Part shown: piece after piece, positions 38,636-47,671 of the stretch
How the letters are laid out: each line of letters opens with the position of its first letter
Position numbering within the stretch: the stretch's first letter is position 1
Origin: Neohoeflea coraliihabitans
GTDB lineage: Bacteria > Pseudomonadota > Alphaproteobacteria > Rhizobiales > Rhizobiaceae
Reading direction: 5' to 3'
DNA length: 64,000 nt
Assembly (NCBI RefSeq): GCF_019334345.1
Contig: NZ_JAHWQX010000001.1
Coordinates: 434,001 to 498,000 of the forward strand
Notes under the pieces: model-generated
Seen by the model: only the letters and a program-made list of their open reading frames with translations
Database searches by the model: none
Told to the model about the DNA's origin: nothing
Made by a program: the position numbers and the translations under genes

Positions 38636-40018
38636 GTGACGACAATCGACGCCATACGTCGCGAATACGAACGCTATCCGCCGCGCGGCCTGCGCCGCCT
38701 GACCCGCTGGTTCGGCAAGAGACTGCCCACCCGCCTGTATGCCCGCGCCCTGCTGATCATCATCATCCCGATGGTGCTGCTGCAGTCGGTCATCGCCTTC
38801 GTGTTCATGGAACGCCACTGGCAGACCGTCACCCAGCGCCTGTCGACGGCGGTCACCCGCGACATCGCTGCCGTCATCGACATCATCGACACCTATCCGA
38901 GTGATCCCGCCTATGACGAGATCATTCGCATCGCGCGCCAGCGGCTGGCATTGAACATCGCCATCGAACCTGCCGGCGACCTGCCGCCGCCGCGGCCCAA
39001 GCCCTTTTTCTCGATCCTCGACCAGATCCTCTCCGAGGAGATCACCCGACAGATCCAGCGCCCCTTCTGGATCGATACGGTTGGAAATTCACATCTCGTC
39101 GAGATCCGGATTCAACTCGACGACAAGATCCTGCGTGTCTTCGCCCGCCGCAGCCAGGCCTACGCCTCCAACACCCACATTTTCCTTTTGTGGATGGTCG
39201 GAACGTCGATGGTGCTCCTGATCATCGCCATTCTTTTCCTGCGCGGGCAGATCCGGCCGATCCTGAAATTGACCCAGGCCGCCGAGAGTTTTGGCAAGGG
39301 ACAGAGAATGCCCGCCGATTTCCGGCCCCGCGGAGCCGACGAGATCCGCCGCGCCGGCCTGGCCTTCATCAAGATGCGCGAGCGGATCGAGCGGCAGATG
39401 GAGCAGCGCACCGCCATGCTCTCGGGTGTCAGCCACGATCTGCGCACCATTCTCACGCGCTTCCGTTTACAGCTGGCTCTGGTCGGCGACAGCCCGGAAA
39501 TCGAAAGCCTCAACAAGGACGTCGACGACATGCAGTCGATGCTCGACAGCTATTTGTCCTTTGCGCGCAACGATGCGGAGGAGGATGTCGGTACCATCAG
39601 CCTGTCGGAGACCATCGACCGCATCGCCGCTGACGGCCGCCTGCGCGGCGCCACGGTCAGCGTTGCCATCGAGGGCGAGGATACGGTGCGCGTCCGCCCC
39701 ACCGCATTCACCCGGATGATCACCAATCTGGTCGCCAATGCCTGCCGCTATGCGGAGACGATTTCCATTGCCGCCACTCACGGCAACAAATGGCTGATCC
39801 TGACCATTGACGATGACGGTACCGGTATTCCGTCCGAGGCACGCGAAGAGGTATTCAGGCCGTTCTTTCGTCTCGACGCGGCGCGCAATCAGGACGAGAG
39901 CGGCAGCGGACTGGGCCTGACCATCGTACGCGACATCGCGCGCTCGCACGGCGGCGATGTCATCTTGTCCGACAGTCCGATGGGCGGGCTGCGCGCCCAG
40001 GTCCGGCTGCCGATCTGA
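38636..40018 (+). CDS. EnvZ-like HAMP sensor histidine kinase
   Basis: A 460-residue inner-membrane kinase. TM1 is near residues 38-58 and TM2 near 181-202; the 120 residues between form the periplasmic sensor. HAMP follows TM2, then the phosphoacceptor His267 in SGVSHDLRTILTRF. The catalytic domain shows an N box (NLVANACRYA), G1 (DDDGTGIP) and G2 (GSGLGLTIV). The Pro that normally follows HDLRT is replaced by Ile (Ile272). The GTG at 38636 has GGAG 6 nt upstream; the TTG at 38615 is less likely. PetR, two genes upstream, is the best partner candidate. Confidence 0.9.
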   Translation: MTTIDAIRREYERYPPRGLRRLTRWFGKRLPTRLYARALLIIIIPMVLLQSVIAFVFMERHWQTVTQRLSTAVTRDIAAVIDIIDTYPSDPAYDEIIRIARQRLALNIAIEPAGDLPPPRPKPFFSILDQILSEEITRQIQRPFWIDTVGNSHLVEIRIQLDDKILRVFARRSQAYASNTHIFLLWMVGTSMVLLIIAILFLRGQIRPILKLTQAAESFGKGQRMPADFRPRGADEIRRAGLAFIKMRERIERQMEQRTAMLSGVSHDLRTILTRFRLQLALVGDSPEIESLNKDVDDMQSMLDSYLSFARNDAEEDVGTISLSETIDRIAADGRLRGATVSVAIEGEDTVRVRPTAFTRMITNLVANACRYAETISIAATHGNKWLILTIDDDGTGIPSEAREEVFRPFFRLDAARNQDESGSGLGLTIVRDIARSHGGDVILSDSPMGGLRAQVRLPI

Positions 40019-40030
40019 CCGGCCGCCGCT

Positions 40031-40387
40031 CTACATCAGGCGGGCGCCGTTTGCGACCGCCTGATCCGGGCCGATCAGCACCACCGCTCCCTGACCGTCC
40101 AGCACTCCGAGCGTCAGCACTTCCGACATGAACGGACCGATCTGCCGCGGCGGAAAATTGACCACCGCCATCACCTGCCGACCCAGCAAGGTCTTCGGAT
40201 CGTAATGTTCGGTGATTTGCGCCGAGGATTTCTTCTCCCCGATCTCCGCACCGAAATCGATGCGCATCTTGAACGCTGGCTTGCGCGCTTCCGGAAAGGC
40301 TTCCGCATGCACGATCGTCCCGACCCGGATATCGACCTTTTCGAAATCCGCAAATGCGATCAATCCCTGCGGCCCCGGACTGCTCAT
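40031..40387 (-). CDS. CsaA-like tRNA-binding-domain protein
   Basis: A 118-residue protein consisting of one OB-fold tRNA-binding domain, as in the CsaA chaperone and the C-terminal part of bacterial MetRS. Typical blocks are FEKVDIRVGTIVHAEAFPEARKPAFKM and VVNFPPRQIGPFMSEVLTLG. CsaA has been reported to bind tRNA and act as an export chaperone; the role of this protein is not fixed. Its ATG overlaps the proC stop (ATGA), so the two are translationally coupled. Confidence 0.93.
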   Translation of the reverse strand: MSSPGPQGLIAFADFEKVDIRVGTIVHAEAFPEARKPAFKMRIDFGAEIGEKKSSAQITEHYDPKTLLGRQVMAVVNFPPRQIGPFMSEVLTLGVLDGQGAVVLIGPDQAVANGARLM

Positions 40388-41196
40388 TGCCCCAGCGCCT
40401 TGGCGCGGTCGAAGGCGGCCCGGACCGCACGCGTCATCAGCGGCTGCAGGCCGTCCTCATCCATCAGCACGTCCAGCGCCGCGGCGGTCGTGCCATTCGG
40501 CGAGGTGACATTCTTGCGCAGCGTCGCGACGTCGGCTTCGGCCTGGTGCATCAATTCGCCGGCCCCTGACACCGTGTGGCGCGCCAGGGTCATGGCCAGA
40601 TCGGCCGGCAGCCCGCACTGACGCCCCGCCTCGGCCATGCATTCGGCAAGATAGAACGCATAGGCCGGACCGCTGCCCGACACCGCGGTAACCGCGTCGA
40701 TCAGCTCTTCCCGCTCAACCCACACCACCGGACCGCTGACCGACAAGAGCTGTGTGACCGCCTCGCGCGCCTCGGCCGGCACCTTGTCATTGCCGTAACA
40801 GCCTGTGATCCCGCGCCCGACCATCGCCGGCGTGTTCGGCATCGCGCGGATCACCGCGCCGCCGGCCATCTCTTCCAGATGCGCGATCGAAATCCCGGCT
40901 GCGATCGACACGCTGACCGTCTCCGCGCCGATAATGCTGGAGACCGCCGCCACAGCCTTGGCCATGATTTGCGGCTTGACCGCGAGCAGCAAAATACCGG
41001 CCTTGACCCCGTCGGGTGCCGAGGTCTCGTGGCGTATGCCCCTTGCGGAGAGCTCGTCGCGCATCGCCTCGGAAGGCTGCGGATCGAGCACCAGCACATG
41101 CGCCGGGTCGATGCCCTCCTTCAGCCAGCCGCGCAACAGGGCGCCGCCCATATTGCCGGCGCCGAGAAGAACCAGGGGTCGATCTGCGCCAATCAT
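40384..41196 (-). CDS. proC: Pyrroline-5-carboxylate reductase
   Basis: Last step of proline synthesis, NAD(P)H-dependent. The 270-residue enzyme shows the Rossmann motif LLGAGNMGGALLRGW, the AVKPQ and AMPNTPAMVGRG blocks, and the substrate-binding helix TAVSGSGPAYAFY. The C-terminal SPNGTTAAALDVL region completes the active site. GAGG with 5-nt spacing precedes the ATG. It is the first gene of a two-gene unit with the csaA-like gene; the YbjN gene upstream is 42 nt away on the same strand and may be included. Confidence 0.96.
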   Translation of the reverse strand: MIGADRPLVLLGAGNMGGALLRGWLKEGIDPAHVLVLDPQPSEAMRDELSARGIRHETSAPDGVKAGILLLAVKPQIMAKAVAAVSSIIGAETVSVSIAAGISIAHLEEMAGGAVIRAMPNTPAMVGRGITGCYGNDKVPAEAREAVTQLLSVSGPVVWVEREELIDAVTAVSGSGPAYAFYLAECMAEAGRQCGLPADLAMTLARHTVSGAGELMHQAEADVATLRKNVTSPNGTTAAALDVLMDEDGLQPLMTRAVRAAFDRAKALGQ

Positions 41197-41238
41197 GCAA
41201 GCCTCATTTAAATTTTTGCCGGGTCCGCGAGCAGAGCC

Positions 41239-41739
41239 TCAGGCCTCGCCATGCGTCTCGAACAGCACGGCAGCCATGGCGCTCTTGGCGTCCATTCCGG
41301 ACCAGACCACAAACTGGAATGCCTGAAAATAGGCTTCGCAACTGTCGAGACCGTTAGACAGCAACATCTCCACCTGCCGGTTGGTCGGCTCGGCGCCACC
41401 GGACAGCAAGAGGGACTGCCGGAAAATGACCACATCCTCCTCGTCCCAGTAATCGAAATGCCCCATCAGCACCTGGGCATTCACCTGGGCGAGAAGCCGC
41501 GTCACCTCGGTGGCACGGAACGCCGGCACCTTCAGGTCGAAAGCCGAGGCAATATGCAGCGCTTCCCAGTCTTCCATCCAGGAGAAGGAGACGTTGTAAT
41601 CGGTCCAGCGCCCTTCGACCGTCATCGCCAGTTCGTCTTCGCCGGAACGCTCGAAAGCCCAGTCATTGGCAGCGGCGACAAATTCGATGACGTCGACCGG
41701 ATTGGAATGCCGCTCGGTTTCCAGTTGCAACAGATTCAT
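41239..41739 (-). CDS. YbjN-domain protein
   Basis: A 166-residue acidic cytoplasmic protein with a YbjN-like domain, structurally related to type III secretion chaperones. Visible blocks are DVIEFVAAANDWAFERS and LLAQVNAQVLMGHFDYWDEEDVVIFRQSLLL. In E. coli, YbjN affects motility and envelope stress, but the molecular function is unknown. It begins the run YbjN-proC-csaA-like on the minus strand. Confidence 0.9.
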   Translation of the reverse strand: MNLLQLETERHSNPVDVIEFVAAANDWAFERSGEDELAMTVEGRWTDYNVSFSWMEDWEALHIASAFDLKVPAFRATEVTRLLAQVNAQVLMGHFDYWDEEDVVIFRQSLLLSGGAEPTNRQVEMLLSNGLDSCEAYFQAFQFVVWSGMDAKSAMAAVLFETHGEA

Positions 41740-42145
41740 GTCCCACCCTTGCCCATGCCGTCATGCGGCCTGCCTGATTTGGAATGAGTCGGAGAACGGC
41801 CGGCGCACCATGCGACTGCATTGCCGCCACCGGTCTTCATGACCACGTTCCGAATCATCATTTAGAATCAGTGTATAAATGCAGATTCACAGCGCCAGCC
41901 CCCGAACCGAATTTTCTCGTCGGACGGCGATGTGGACCATTCACGAACGGATTCCAGACGCCCATTTAACTGACTCACGCAAAAGGGTTTTTGCCCCCTG
42001 CGAGCCGGTGGATAACGTGTTGAAATTTTCTTTGGGACGAATGTCAGATCCGGGCATGCGGCGGGGCAGGCCGGAAGGCAGCATCAATGCGCCGGCCAGC
42101 GTGGGCACTTTCCGCGTGGTCAGATGCAGGCGGCGGGACGCCGGA
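41740..42145. other. 406-bp stretch between YbjN and ubiK without a gene
   Basis: No convincing frame, RNA or terminator was found. An AT-rich segment near 41860-41885 contains GAATC and GATTC arms and a TATACA-like sequence on the minus strand, and may hold the YbjN promoter. It is the longest run of relatively AT-rich sequence in this part of the window, which supports a regulatory role. Confidence 0.3.
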
Positions 42146-42430
42146 TCAGGCTGGCGCTTCGGTCTCGTCAGCATCCGGCGCATCGTCGCCGGCGCCTTCA
42201 AGCTTCGCCAGCCGCGCCGCTAGCGCCTCATTTTCTTCGCGCGCGAGAATGGCCATGTCGCGCACCGCCTCGAACTCCTCGCGCTTGACGAGGTCCATCG
42301 AATTCAGCAGCCGCTCGATCTGCGTTCGCGCCACGGTTTCGAACTCCTGGCGCACGCCCTGTGCCGCGCCGGCCGCATCGGTCATCAGTTTGGCGAAATC
42401 ATCAAATAGACGGTTGGGTCCAGTGGCCAT
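42146..42430 (-). CDS. ubiK: UbiK-family accessory factor for ubiquinone synthesis
   Basis: A 94-residue protein of the BMFP/UbiK family, which helps ubiquinone biosynthesis by interacting with UbiJ and membrane lipids. The order is right: an amphipathic N-terminal helix (NRLFDDFAKLMTDAAGAAQG) followed by a coiled coil (FETVARTQIERLLNSMDLVKREEFEAVRDM), then an acidic tail. It is divergent from lgt, a common arrangement in alphaproteobacteria. Ubiquinone supply links it to the bc1 complex genes further along, though not by operon. Confidence 0.88.
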   Translation of the reverse strand: MATGPNRLFDDFAKLMTDAAGAAQGVRQEFETVARTQIERLLNSMDLVKREEFEAVRDMAILAREENEALAARLAKLEGAGDDAPDADETEAPA

Positions 42431-42785
42431 GGTGAGTCTCGCTTTCCGCCCGCCGGGCTTTCAAAATGGGTTGTCTCTTCAGCTAAGCATAAGGTGACTT
42501 GAAAACAAGAAAAAGGCGTGGCGTTGCCACTCCGCAAGCTCGACGCAAACCGGCAATGCGAGGAATTGCCGCAGCAACCAGGAGAAATGCCGGTCCGGCA
42601 TGACTTGACCGCGGTGATGCCGTCTGAACATGGTCCGGCGCTCAACGCCCGCAATGCGGCGGGATGGCCGACCGGCCGGAAGCAGGCTGAATGCAAAAAC
42701 CCGGCCGGGACTTCTTGCCTGACGGCCACCGCCACAAGCCGTGCAGACCGGCGATCTCCGGACAGCGCGCGAAAAGGATGAAATC
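42431..42785. other. 355-bp ubiK/lgt intergenic stretch with two inverted repeats
   Basis: Two perfect 7-bp repeats are present: CGGCAAT...ATTGCCG (42551-42571) and ATGCCGG-T-CCGGCAT (42587-42601). In the lgt leader both would fold as hairpins; as DNA they could be operators. No gene is apparent. Confidence 0.35.
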
Positions 42786-43637
42786 TTGGAACTAGCCGCT
42801 CCCCTTTTGGCTGTCATCGCCTATCCCGACATCGATCCGATCCTGTTTTCGATCGGCCCCGTGGCGATACGCTGGTATGGCCTGGCCTATCTCGCCGGCA
42901 TTCTGCTCGGCTGGCAATACGCACGTTTCATGATTTCCAGGACCGAGCTGTGGCCTGCAGGGCGAGCGCCGTTGACGCGCGCCGCGCTGGACGATTTTGT
43001 CTTCTGGGTGGCGCTCGGCATCATCGCCGGCGGACGCATCGGTTATATTCTTTTCTACGATTTCGCCGCCGTTGCCGCCAATCCGCTGCGGGCGCTTGAG
43101 ATCTGGAACGGCGGCATGTCCTTCCACGGCGGCCTTCTCGGCACCGGCCTGGCCATTGTCTGGTTCGCCCGCAGAAACAGCATTCCGCTGCGCTCGATGG
43201 CCGATCTCGTCGCCGCTGTCGTGCCGATCGGACTGTTCTTTGGACGCCTGGCCAACTTCATCAACGGTGAATTGTGGGGGCGTGTCAGCGACGCGCCCTG
43301 GGCGATGATCTTTCCGAGTGGCGGCCCCGTGGCGCGCCATCCCTCTCAGCTCTACGAGGCGGGCCTCGAAGGCCTGGTGCTCCTGCTGCTCCTCGCCTGG
43401 CTGATCTTTTCGCTCAAGAAGCTGCGCGCACCCGGCTTCGTGACCGGCGTGTTCGTCGCCTTCTACGCCCTCTCGCGCATCCTTGTTGAATTTTTCCGCG
43501 AGCCCGATCCGCACCTCGGCTATCTGGCCGGCGGCTGGCTGACCATGGGCATGGTGTTGTCGCTTCCGATGATCGCCGTCGGGATCTGGTTCATGCTGTC
43601 AGCCCGGACTGGCGCTGCTGTGCCGGCTGAGCGGTAA
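42786..43637 (+). CDS. lgt: Prolipoprotein diacylglyceryl transferase
   Basis: Moves diacylglycerol from phosphatidylglycerol to the lipobox Cys of prolipoproteins in the inner membrane, the first step of lipoprotein maturation. The 283-residue protein has about seven helices. Signature stretches are IRWYGLAYLAGILLGW, GGRIGYILFYD, the Lgt box GRLANFINGELWGR, and RHPSQLYEAGLEG. I use the TTG at 42786, with AAGGA 7 nt upstream; an in-frame codon at 42741 lacks support. It is followed closely by the MidA and pgeF genes. The lipoprotein at 46967 would be one substrate. Confidence 0.95.
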   Translation: MELAAPLLAVIAYPDIDPILFSIGPVAIRWYGLAYLAGILLGWQYARFMISRTELWPAGRAPLTRAALDDFVFWVALGIIAGGRIGYILFYDFAAVAANPLRALEIWNGGMSFHGGLLGTGLAIVWFARRNSIPLRSMADLVAAVVPIGLFFGRLANFINGELWGRVSDAPWAMIFPSGGPVARHPSQLYEAGLEGLVLLLLLAWLIFSLKKLRAPGFVTGVFVAFYALSRILVEFFREPDPHLGYLAGGWLTMGMVLSLPMIAVGIWFMLSARTGAAVPAER

Positions 43638-43648
43638 GGCCGAGCGAT

Positions 43649-44776
43649 ATGCCGACCCCCCTCGCCCGCAAAATCAAGGATCTGATCGTCACCGACGGGC
43701 CGATCAGCGTCGCCGATTTCTTCTCGATCTGTCTCGCCGACCCGCAATATGGCTACTACCAGGTGCGCGAGCCGTTCGGCCGCAGCGGTGATTTCGTCAC
43801 CGCGCCGGAAATCAGCCAGCTGTTTGGTGAAATTATCGGCGTGTTCCTCGTGCATGCCTGGCAGGGTCATGGCGCACCCGATTCGGTGCGGCTCGTCGAA
43901 ATCGGCCCCGGCCGCGGCACGCTGATGGCTGATGCGCTGCGCACGATCGAGCGGCTCAGCCCGGATTTTTACGCCAGCATCGGGATATCTCTTGTCGAAA
44001 CCAGCGAGCGGTTGCGGCAGACGCAGCGTCAGACCCTGATGCGGCACAAGCAGCGCATCGACTGGCACGATGATTTCGCCTCAGTCCCTTCAGGGTTCAC
44101 GCTGCTCATCGCCAACGAGTTCTTCGATGCCATTCCCATCCGCCAGTTCGTAAAATGCGATGGGCATTTTCACGAGCGGGTCGTGGCGCTCAATGACGCC
44201 GGCGAACTGATCTTCGGGCTGGGACCGCTGCGGCTTGAAGCATCGCTGCTGCCGAGCGATGCCGAGCGAGCCCCACCAGGGGCCGTGGCTGAAGTTTCGC
44301 CGCCGCGTACCGCCATCATGTTGTCGATCGCCGAGCGCCTGCGACAGCAGGGCGGCTCGGCTTTGATCATCGATTACGGCCACACCTCCTCGAATTTCGG
44401 CGACACGCTGCAAGCAGTCCGCAATCATGCTTTCGATCCGCCGCTGGCCCACCCGGGCGAGGCCGACCTGACCAGCCATGTCGATTTCGAGGCGCTTGCG
44501 ATGGCTGCACTGGCCGCCGGCGCCCATGTCCACCGTCCGCTTGCGCAGGGTGATTTCCTGCTCGGGCTCGGATTGCTCGAACGCGCCGGAGCGCTAGGGG
44601 CGAACAAGGACAGCCTGACCCGCGCCACGATCACGGAGGCGGTCAATCGCCTTGCCGGCGAAGGCCCCGGCAGCATGGGCGAGCTGTTCAAGGTGCTGTG
44701 CATCAGCGGTCAGCCGCTCGCCTTGCTTCCCTTTGATCCACAGGTTGCACCGCCGCCACCCCCTCCAGCGAATTGA
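43649..44776 (+). CDS. MidA/NDUFAF7-like SAM-dependent methyltransferase
   Basis: A 375-residue class I methyltransferase homologous to mitochondrial NDUFAF7/MidA, which methylates an arginine of a complex I subunit during assembly. The front shows ISVADFFSICLADPQYGYY; the SAM motif is VEIGPGRGTLMADALR. IANEFFDAIPIRQF, IIDYGH and ADLTSHVDFEAL are further family signatures. It starts 11 nt after lgt, so they are co-transcribed. The C-terminus ends in a Pro run (PPPPPPAN). In bacteria the equivalent target has been assumed rather than shown. Confidence 0.92.
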   Translation: MPTPLARKIKDLIVTDGPISVADFFSICLADPQYGYYQVREPFGRSGDFVTAPEISQLFGEIIGVFLVHAWQGHGAPDSVRLVEIGPGRGTLMADALRTIERLSPDFYASIGISLVETSERLRQTQRQTLMRHKQRIDWHDDFASVPSGFTLLIANEFFDAIPIRQFVKCDGHFHERVVALNDAGELIFGLGPLRLEASLLPSDAERAPPGAVAEVSPPRTAIMLSIAERLRQQGGSALIIDYGHTSSNFGDTLQAVRNHAFDPPLAHPGEADLTSHVDFEALAMAALAAGAHVHRPLAQGDFLLGLGLLERAGALGANKDSLTRATITEAVNRLAGEGPGSMGELFKVLCISGQPLALLPFDPQVAPPPPPPAN

Positions 44777-44989
44777 CATCACGCGCTGCGCCCGGCACCA
44801 TCGCACGCTTGAAACAACGCTGATCATCGCGACGGCGGCCGCGCGGAACCGGATGGGTTGTGCCGCTCCATCGGTGCCGCTGCCGGAGCGGGCTGTCAGG
44901 TTGTACGATGCGGAGACGCTGCGCTGGACGTGTTTCACTCAACCGGCCATGGCCATGACGACCGGATATCTCACCAGGACGGGAGCGAC

Positions 44990-45811
44990 ATGACCACCCC
45001 ACCAGCCCGCGAGCCGGAACCGGTCCGAAGTCCGCTGCTTGATCGCACCTGTCATGGCACGGCGATCCGGCACGGCTATTTCAGTCGGCGCGGCGGCGTG
45101 TCGGATGGGCTCTACCACAGTCTCAATGTCGGGCTGGGCTCCTCCGACAGTCCGCATCACGTCGCCGCCAATCGGGCCCGCGTCGCCACTTGTTTCGGCC
45201 TTGCGGTCGATCGTCTCGCCACCGTGCATCAGATCCACTCACCGGATGTGCATGTGATCACCCGCGCCAATGTTGCCGATCGTCCGAAAGGCGATGCCAT
45301 GGTCACGCGGGAGCCGGGCCTTCTACTTGGTGTCTTGACGGCCGATTGCGGTCCGGTTCTTTTCGCCGACCCGGTGGCCGGAGTGATTGCCGCTGCCCAC
45401 GCCGGCTGGCGCGGCGCCCTCGACGGCGTACTTGAGAACACGATTGCGGTGATGCAGGACCAGGGCGCCGAGCGCTCGCGCATTGTCGCCTGTCTCGGCC
45501 CGTCGATCAGCCAGGCCAATTACGAGGTGGGTCCCGAATTCATGCAGCGCTTTCTAGATGCCGATGCGGACAATGCGGCCTATTTCGCGCCTTCACCGCG
45601 CGCCGGGCATGCGTTGTTCGATTTGCGCGGCATGACGATTGCAAGATTGCGCCGGGCCGGCGTCAGCGCCGAGCTAGTTGACAGCTGCACCTATGCCGAC
45701 GAAACGCGGTGGTTTTCCTACCGCCGCGCCACACACCGCAACGAAGCGGATTACGGCCGGCAAATGGCCGCCATTGCCCTTATGGAGGACGCCCATGGCG
45801 CTTCACTTTGA
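44990..45811 (+). CDS. pgeF: PgeF/YfiH (laccase-domain) protein
   Basis: A 273-residue protein of the YfiH family, also called multicopper polyphenol oxidase laccase or purine nucleoside phosphorylase LACC1-like; in some bacteria it clears mis-incorporated peptidoglycan amino acids. The zinc-binding His/Cys set is visible in TVHQIHSPDV, LTADCGPVLFADP and AAHAGWRGALDGV. The ATG at 44990 with GGGAG 4 nt upstream is used; the frame's earlier codons lie in a spacer. It overlaps the M24 gene by 17 nt. Confidence 0.93.
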   Translation: MTTPPAREPEPVRSPLLDRTCHGTAIRHGYFSRRGGVSDGLYHSLNVGLGSSDSPHHVAANRARVATCFGLAVDRLATVHQIHSPDVHVITRANVADRPKGDAMVTREPGLLLGVLTADCGPVLFADPVAGVIAAAHAGWRGALDGVLENTIAVMQDQGAERSRIVACLGPSISQANYEVGPEFMQRFLDADADNAAYFAPSPRAGHALFDLRGMTIARLRRAGVSAELVDSCTYADETRWFSYRRATHRNEADYGRQMAAIALMEDAHGASL

Positions 45812-46952
45812 GCCCAGCGAATTCGAGCAAAGACGCAACCGGCTGATCACCCGGATGCAGGAGGAAAAGCTCGATGCCATGCTGCTCTTCGCCCAGGAGA
45901 GCATGTACTGGCTCACCGGCTATGACACATTCGGCTTCTGCTTCTTCCAATGTCTCGTTGTCACCGCCAATGGCGACGTGACCCTGCTGACCCGCTCGGC
46001 CGACCTGCGCCAGGCGCGACATACATCGAACATCGAGAACATCGTCATATGGGCCGACCGCGCCAATGCCGACCCGTCTTCCGATCTCAAGGATCTGCTC
46101 ACCGAGCTCGACCTGCTCGGCTGCCGTGTTGGCGTCGAGTACGACACGCACGGCCTCACCGGGCTTAACTGCCGCAAGATCGACGATCAGTTGCAGAGCT
46201 TCTGCGACATGCTCGACTATTCCTATCTCGTCAGCCAGTTGCGCCTGATCAAGTCACCGGCCGAGATCGCCTATGTCCGCAAGGCGGCGGCGCTGGCCGA
46301 TGCCGCCCTTGACGCAGCGCTGGAGATTATCGCGCCCGGTGTCAACGAGGCGGCCATCCTTGCCGCCATGCAGGGCACGGTCCTTGCCGGCGGTGGCGAA
46401 TATCCCGGCAACGAGTTCATCGTCGGATCGGGCCGCGACGCCCTGTTGTGCCGCCACAAGGCGGGGCGACGCGATCTCTCCGACAACGATCAGCTGACCC
46501 TCGAATGGGCAGGCACGATGGCGCACTACCATGCGGCAATGATGCGCACCGTCATCATCGGCACCCCCAGCGACCGCCACCTCGAACTCTATGATGCCGC
46601 CCGCGCCGCCCTTGAGGCCGTCGAGAACTCCATGCGGCCGGGCTATACCTTCGGCGACGTCTATCAGGCGCATGCCGATGTACTTGACGATCTCGGCCTG
46701 ACCCGCCACCGACTGAATGCCTGCGGTTATTCGCTCGGTGCCCGGTTCACGCCCTCCTGGATGGAGCATCAGATGTTTCAATCGGCCAATCCGCGTGCGA
46801 TCGAACCCAACATGACGCTGTTTGCCCACATGATCCTGATGGACTCCGACAGCGGAACGGCCATGTCGCTTGGCCGCACCTACCTGACCACCGAGGAGGC
46901 CCCCGAACCGCTATCGGCGCGGCCGCTCGAACTTCTGGTGCACGCAGGCTGA
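45795..46952 (+). CDS. Creatinase-like M24 protein lacking metal ligands
   Basis: A 385-residue pita-bread-fold protein with an N-terminal creatinase domain (residues 1-150, LFAQESMYWLTGYDT) and a C-terminal M24 domain (160-385). The metal sites of prolidase are not conserved: the DIG Asp is Glu237 in LTLEWAG, the second Asp is Ala in YHAAMMRT, the GHGIG His is Tyr312 in CGYSLG, and the later EPG and ED glutamates are absent. Creatinase itself and ectoine hydrolase DoeA-type enzymes have this non-metal chemistry, so a C-N hydrolase is more likely than an Xaa-Pro peptidase. GGAGG with 6-nt spacing fixes the start inside pgeF. Confidence 0.85.
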   Translation: MALHFEPSEFEQRRNRLITRMQEEKLDAMLLFAQESMYWLTGYDTFGFCFFQCLVVTANGDVTLLTRSADLRQARHTSNIENIVIWADRANADPSSDLKDLLTELDLLGCRVGVEYDTHGLTGLNCRKIDDQLQSFCDMLDYSYLVSQLRLIKSPAEIAYVRKAAALADAALDAALEIIAPGVNEAAILAAMQGTVLAGGGEYPGNEFIVGSGRDALLCRHKAGRRDLSDNDQLTLEWAGTMAHYHAAMMRTVIIGTPSDRHLELYDAARAALEAVENSMRPGYTFGDVYQAHADVLDDLGLTRHRLNACGYSLGARFTPSWMEHQMFQSANPRAIEPNMTLFAHMILMDSDSGTAMSLGRTYLTTEEAPEPLSARPLELLVHAG

Positions 46953-46966
46953 CAGAGAGAACGGCG

Positions 46967-47512
46967 ATGGGGTGGGGCAACAAGTTTTTACCAGGCGGCT
47001 GGCAGCTGAGCACCGCAGCGATCGTGCTGCTGGCAGCCGGCTGCACCAGCACCGAAGACACGATCCGGCCCCTGTCGGCCGACGTCAATGAGATGGCGCA
47101 GGCGCAACCGGCCCCGCTTCGTTCGGCAGGCGTGGCGACAGCGCCGAAGTCGATCCGCTTCGCGCCGATCATCGGAGCGCCGATCGGCCGCATCACCCCC
47201 CTGTCCAAACAGCTGGCGCAGGAAGCCAGAAGCCGCGGCTTTTCGGTGCACCCCTCGTCGGATGCGCGCGGCGACCACCTGCTCAAGGGCTATCTCTCAG
47301 CCTTCAATGACGGCGCGGTCACCACGGTGGTGTTCGTCTGGGACATCCTCGATCCGGCCGGCAACCGACTGCATCGCATCCAGGGTCAGGAGCGGGTTGA
47401 CGGCGCCGCCGACGAGGCCTGGGAGGCGGTGCCCGATTCCAGCATGCAGCGTATCGCCAGTCGTCTCTTCGATGAATATCAGCAATGGCTGCAGCGCAGT
47501 CCCGCTGGCTGA
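46967..47512 (+). CDS. Putative lipoprotein of unknown function
   Basis: A 181-residue protein with a lipoprotein signal: hydrophobic LSTAAIVLLAAGCTST with the lipobox LLAAGC around residue 26. The mature part (LLKGYLSAFNDGAVTTVVFVWDILDPAGNRL) has a beta-rich look, but I do not recognise a named domain. It would be anchored in the inner or outer membrane by Lgt, encoded 4 kb upstream. It follows the M24 gene by 14 nt and is upstream of prs, which appears to have its own promoter. Confidence 0.8.
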   Translation: MGWGNKFLPGGWQLSTAAIVLLAAGCTSTEDTIRPLSADVNEMAQAQPAPLRSAGVATAPKSIRFAPIIGAPIGRITPLSKQLAQEARSRGFSVHPSSDARGDHLLKGYLSAFNDGAVTTVVFVWDILDPAGNRLHRIQGQERVDGAADEAWEAVPDSSMQRIASRLFDEYQQWLQRSPAG

Positions 47513-47567
47513 CCGGGTTACGCCATGCGTTTTTTTGGGAAAAGACCCTGCCGATCCGCATCGTGAC

Positions 47568-47595
47568 TTGCAATCGCGCCGCACACGGATAAAAA
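47568..47595 (+). promoter_or_regulatory. Predicted promoter of prs
   Basis: TTGCAA (47568-47573), 16 nt, TAAAAA (47590-47595), about 75 nt upstream of prs in the 159-bp gap after the lipoprotein gene. Confidence 0.4.
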
Positions 47596-47671
47596 CCGGG
47601 CGCGAACGCGAGGCGGCGGCCGTGCCGCGCTCGACGAAACGAGACGTGCGGGCAAAAACAGGCGGTTCGAG

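Noticed and set aside
42551-42601. Riboswitch in the lgt leader
   Set aside because: Two hairpins are present, but I see no match to any known riboswitch core.
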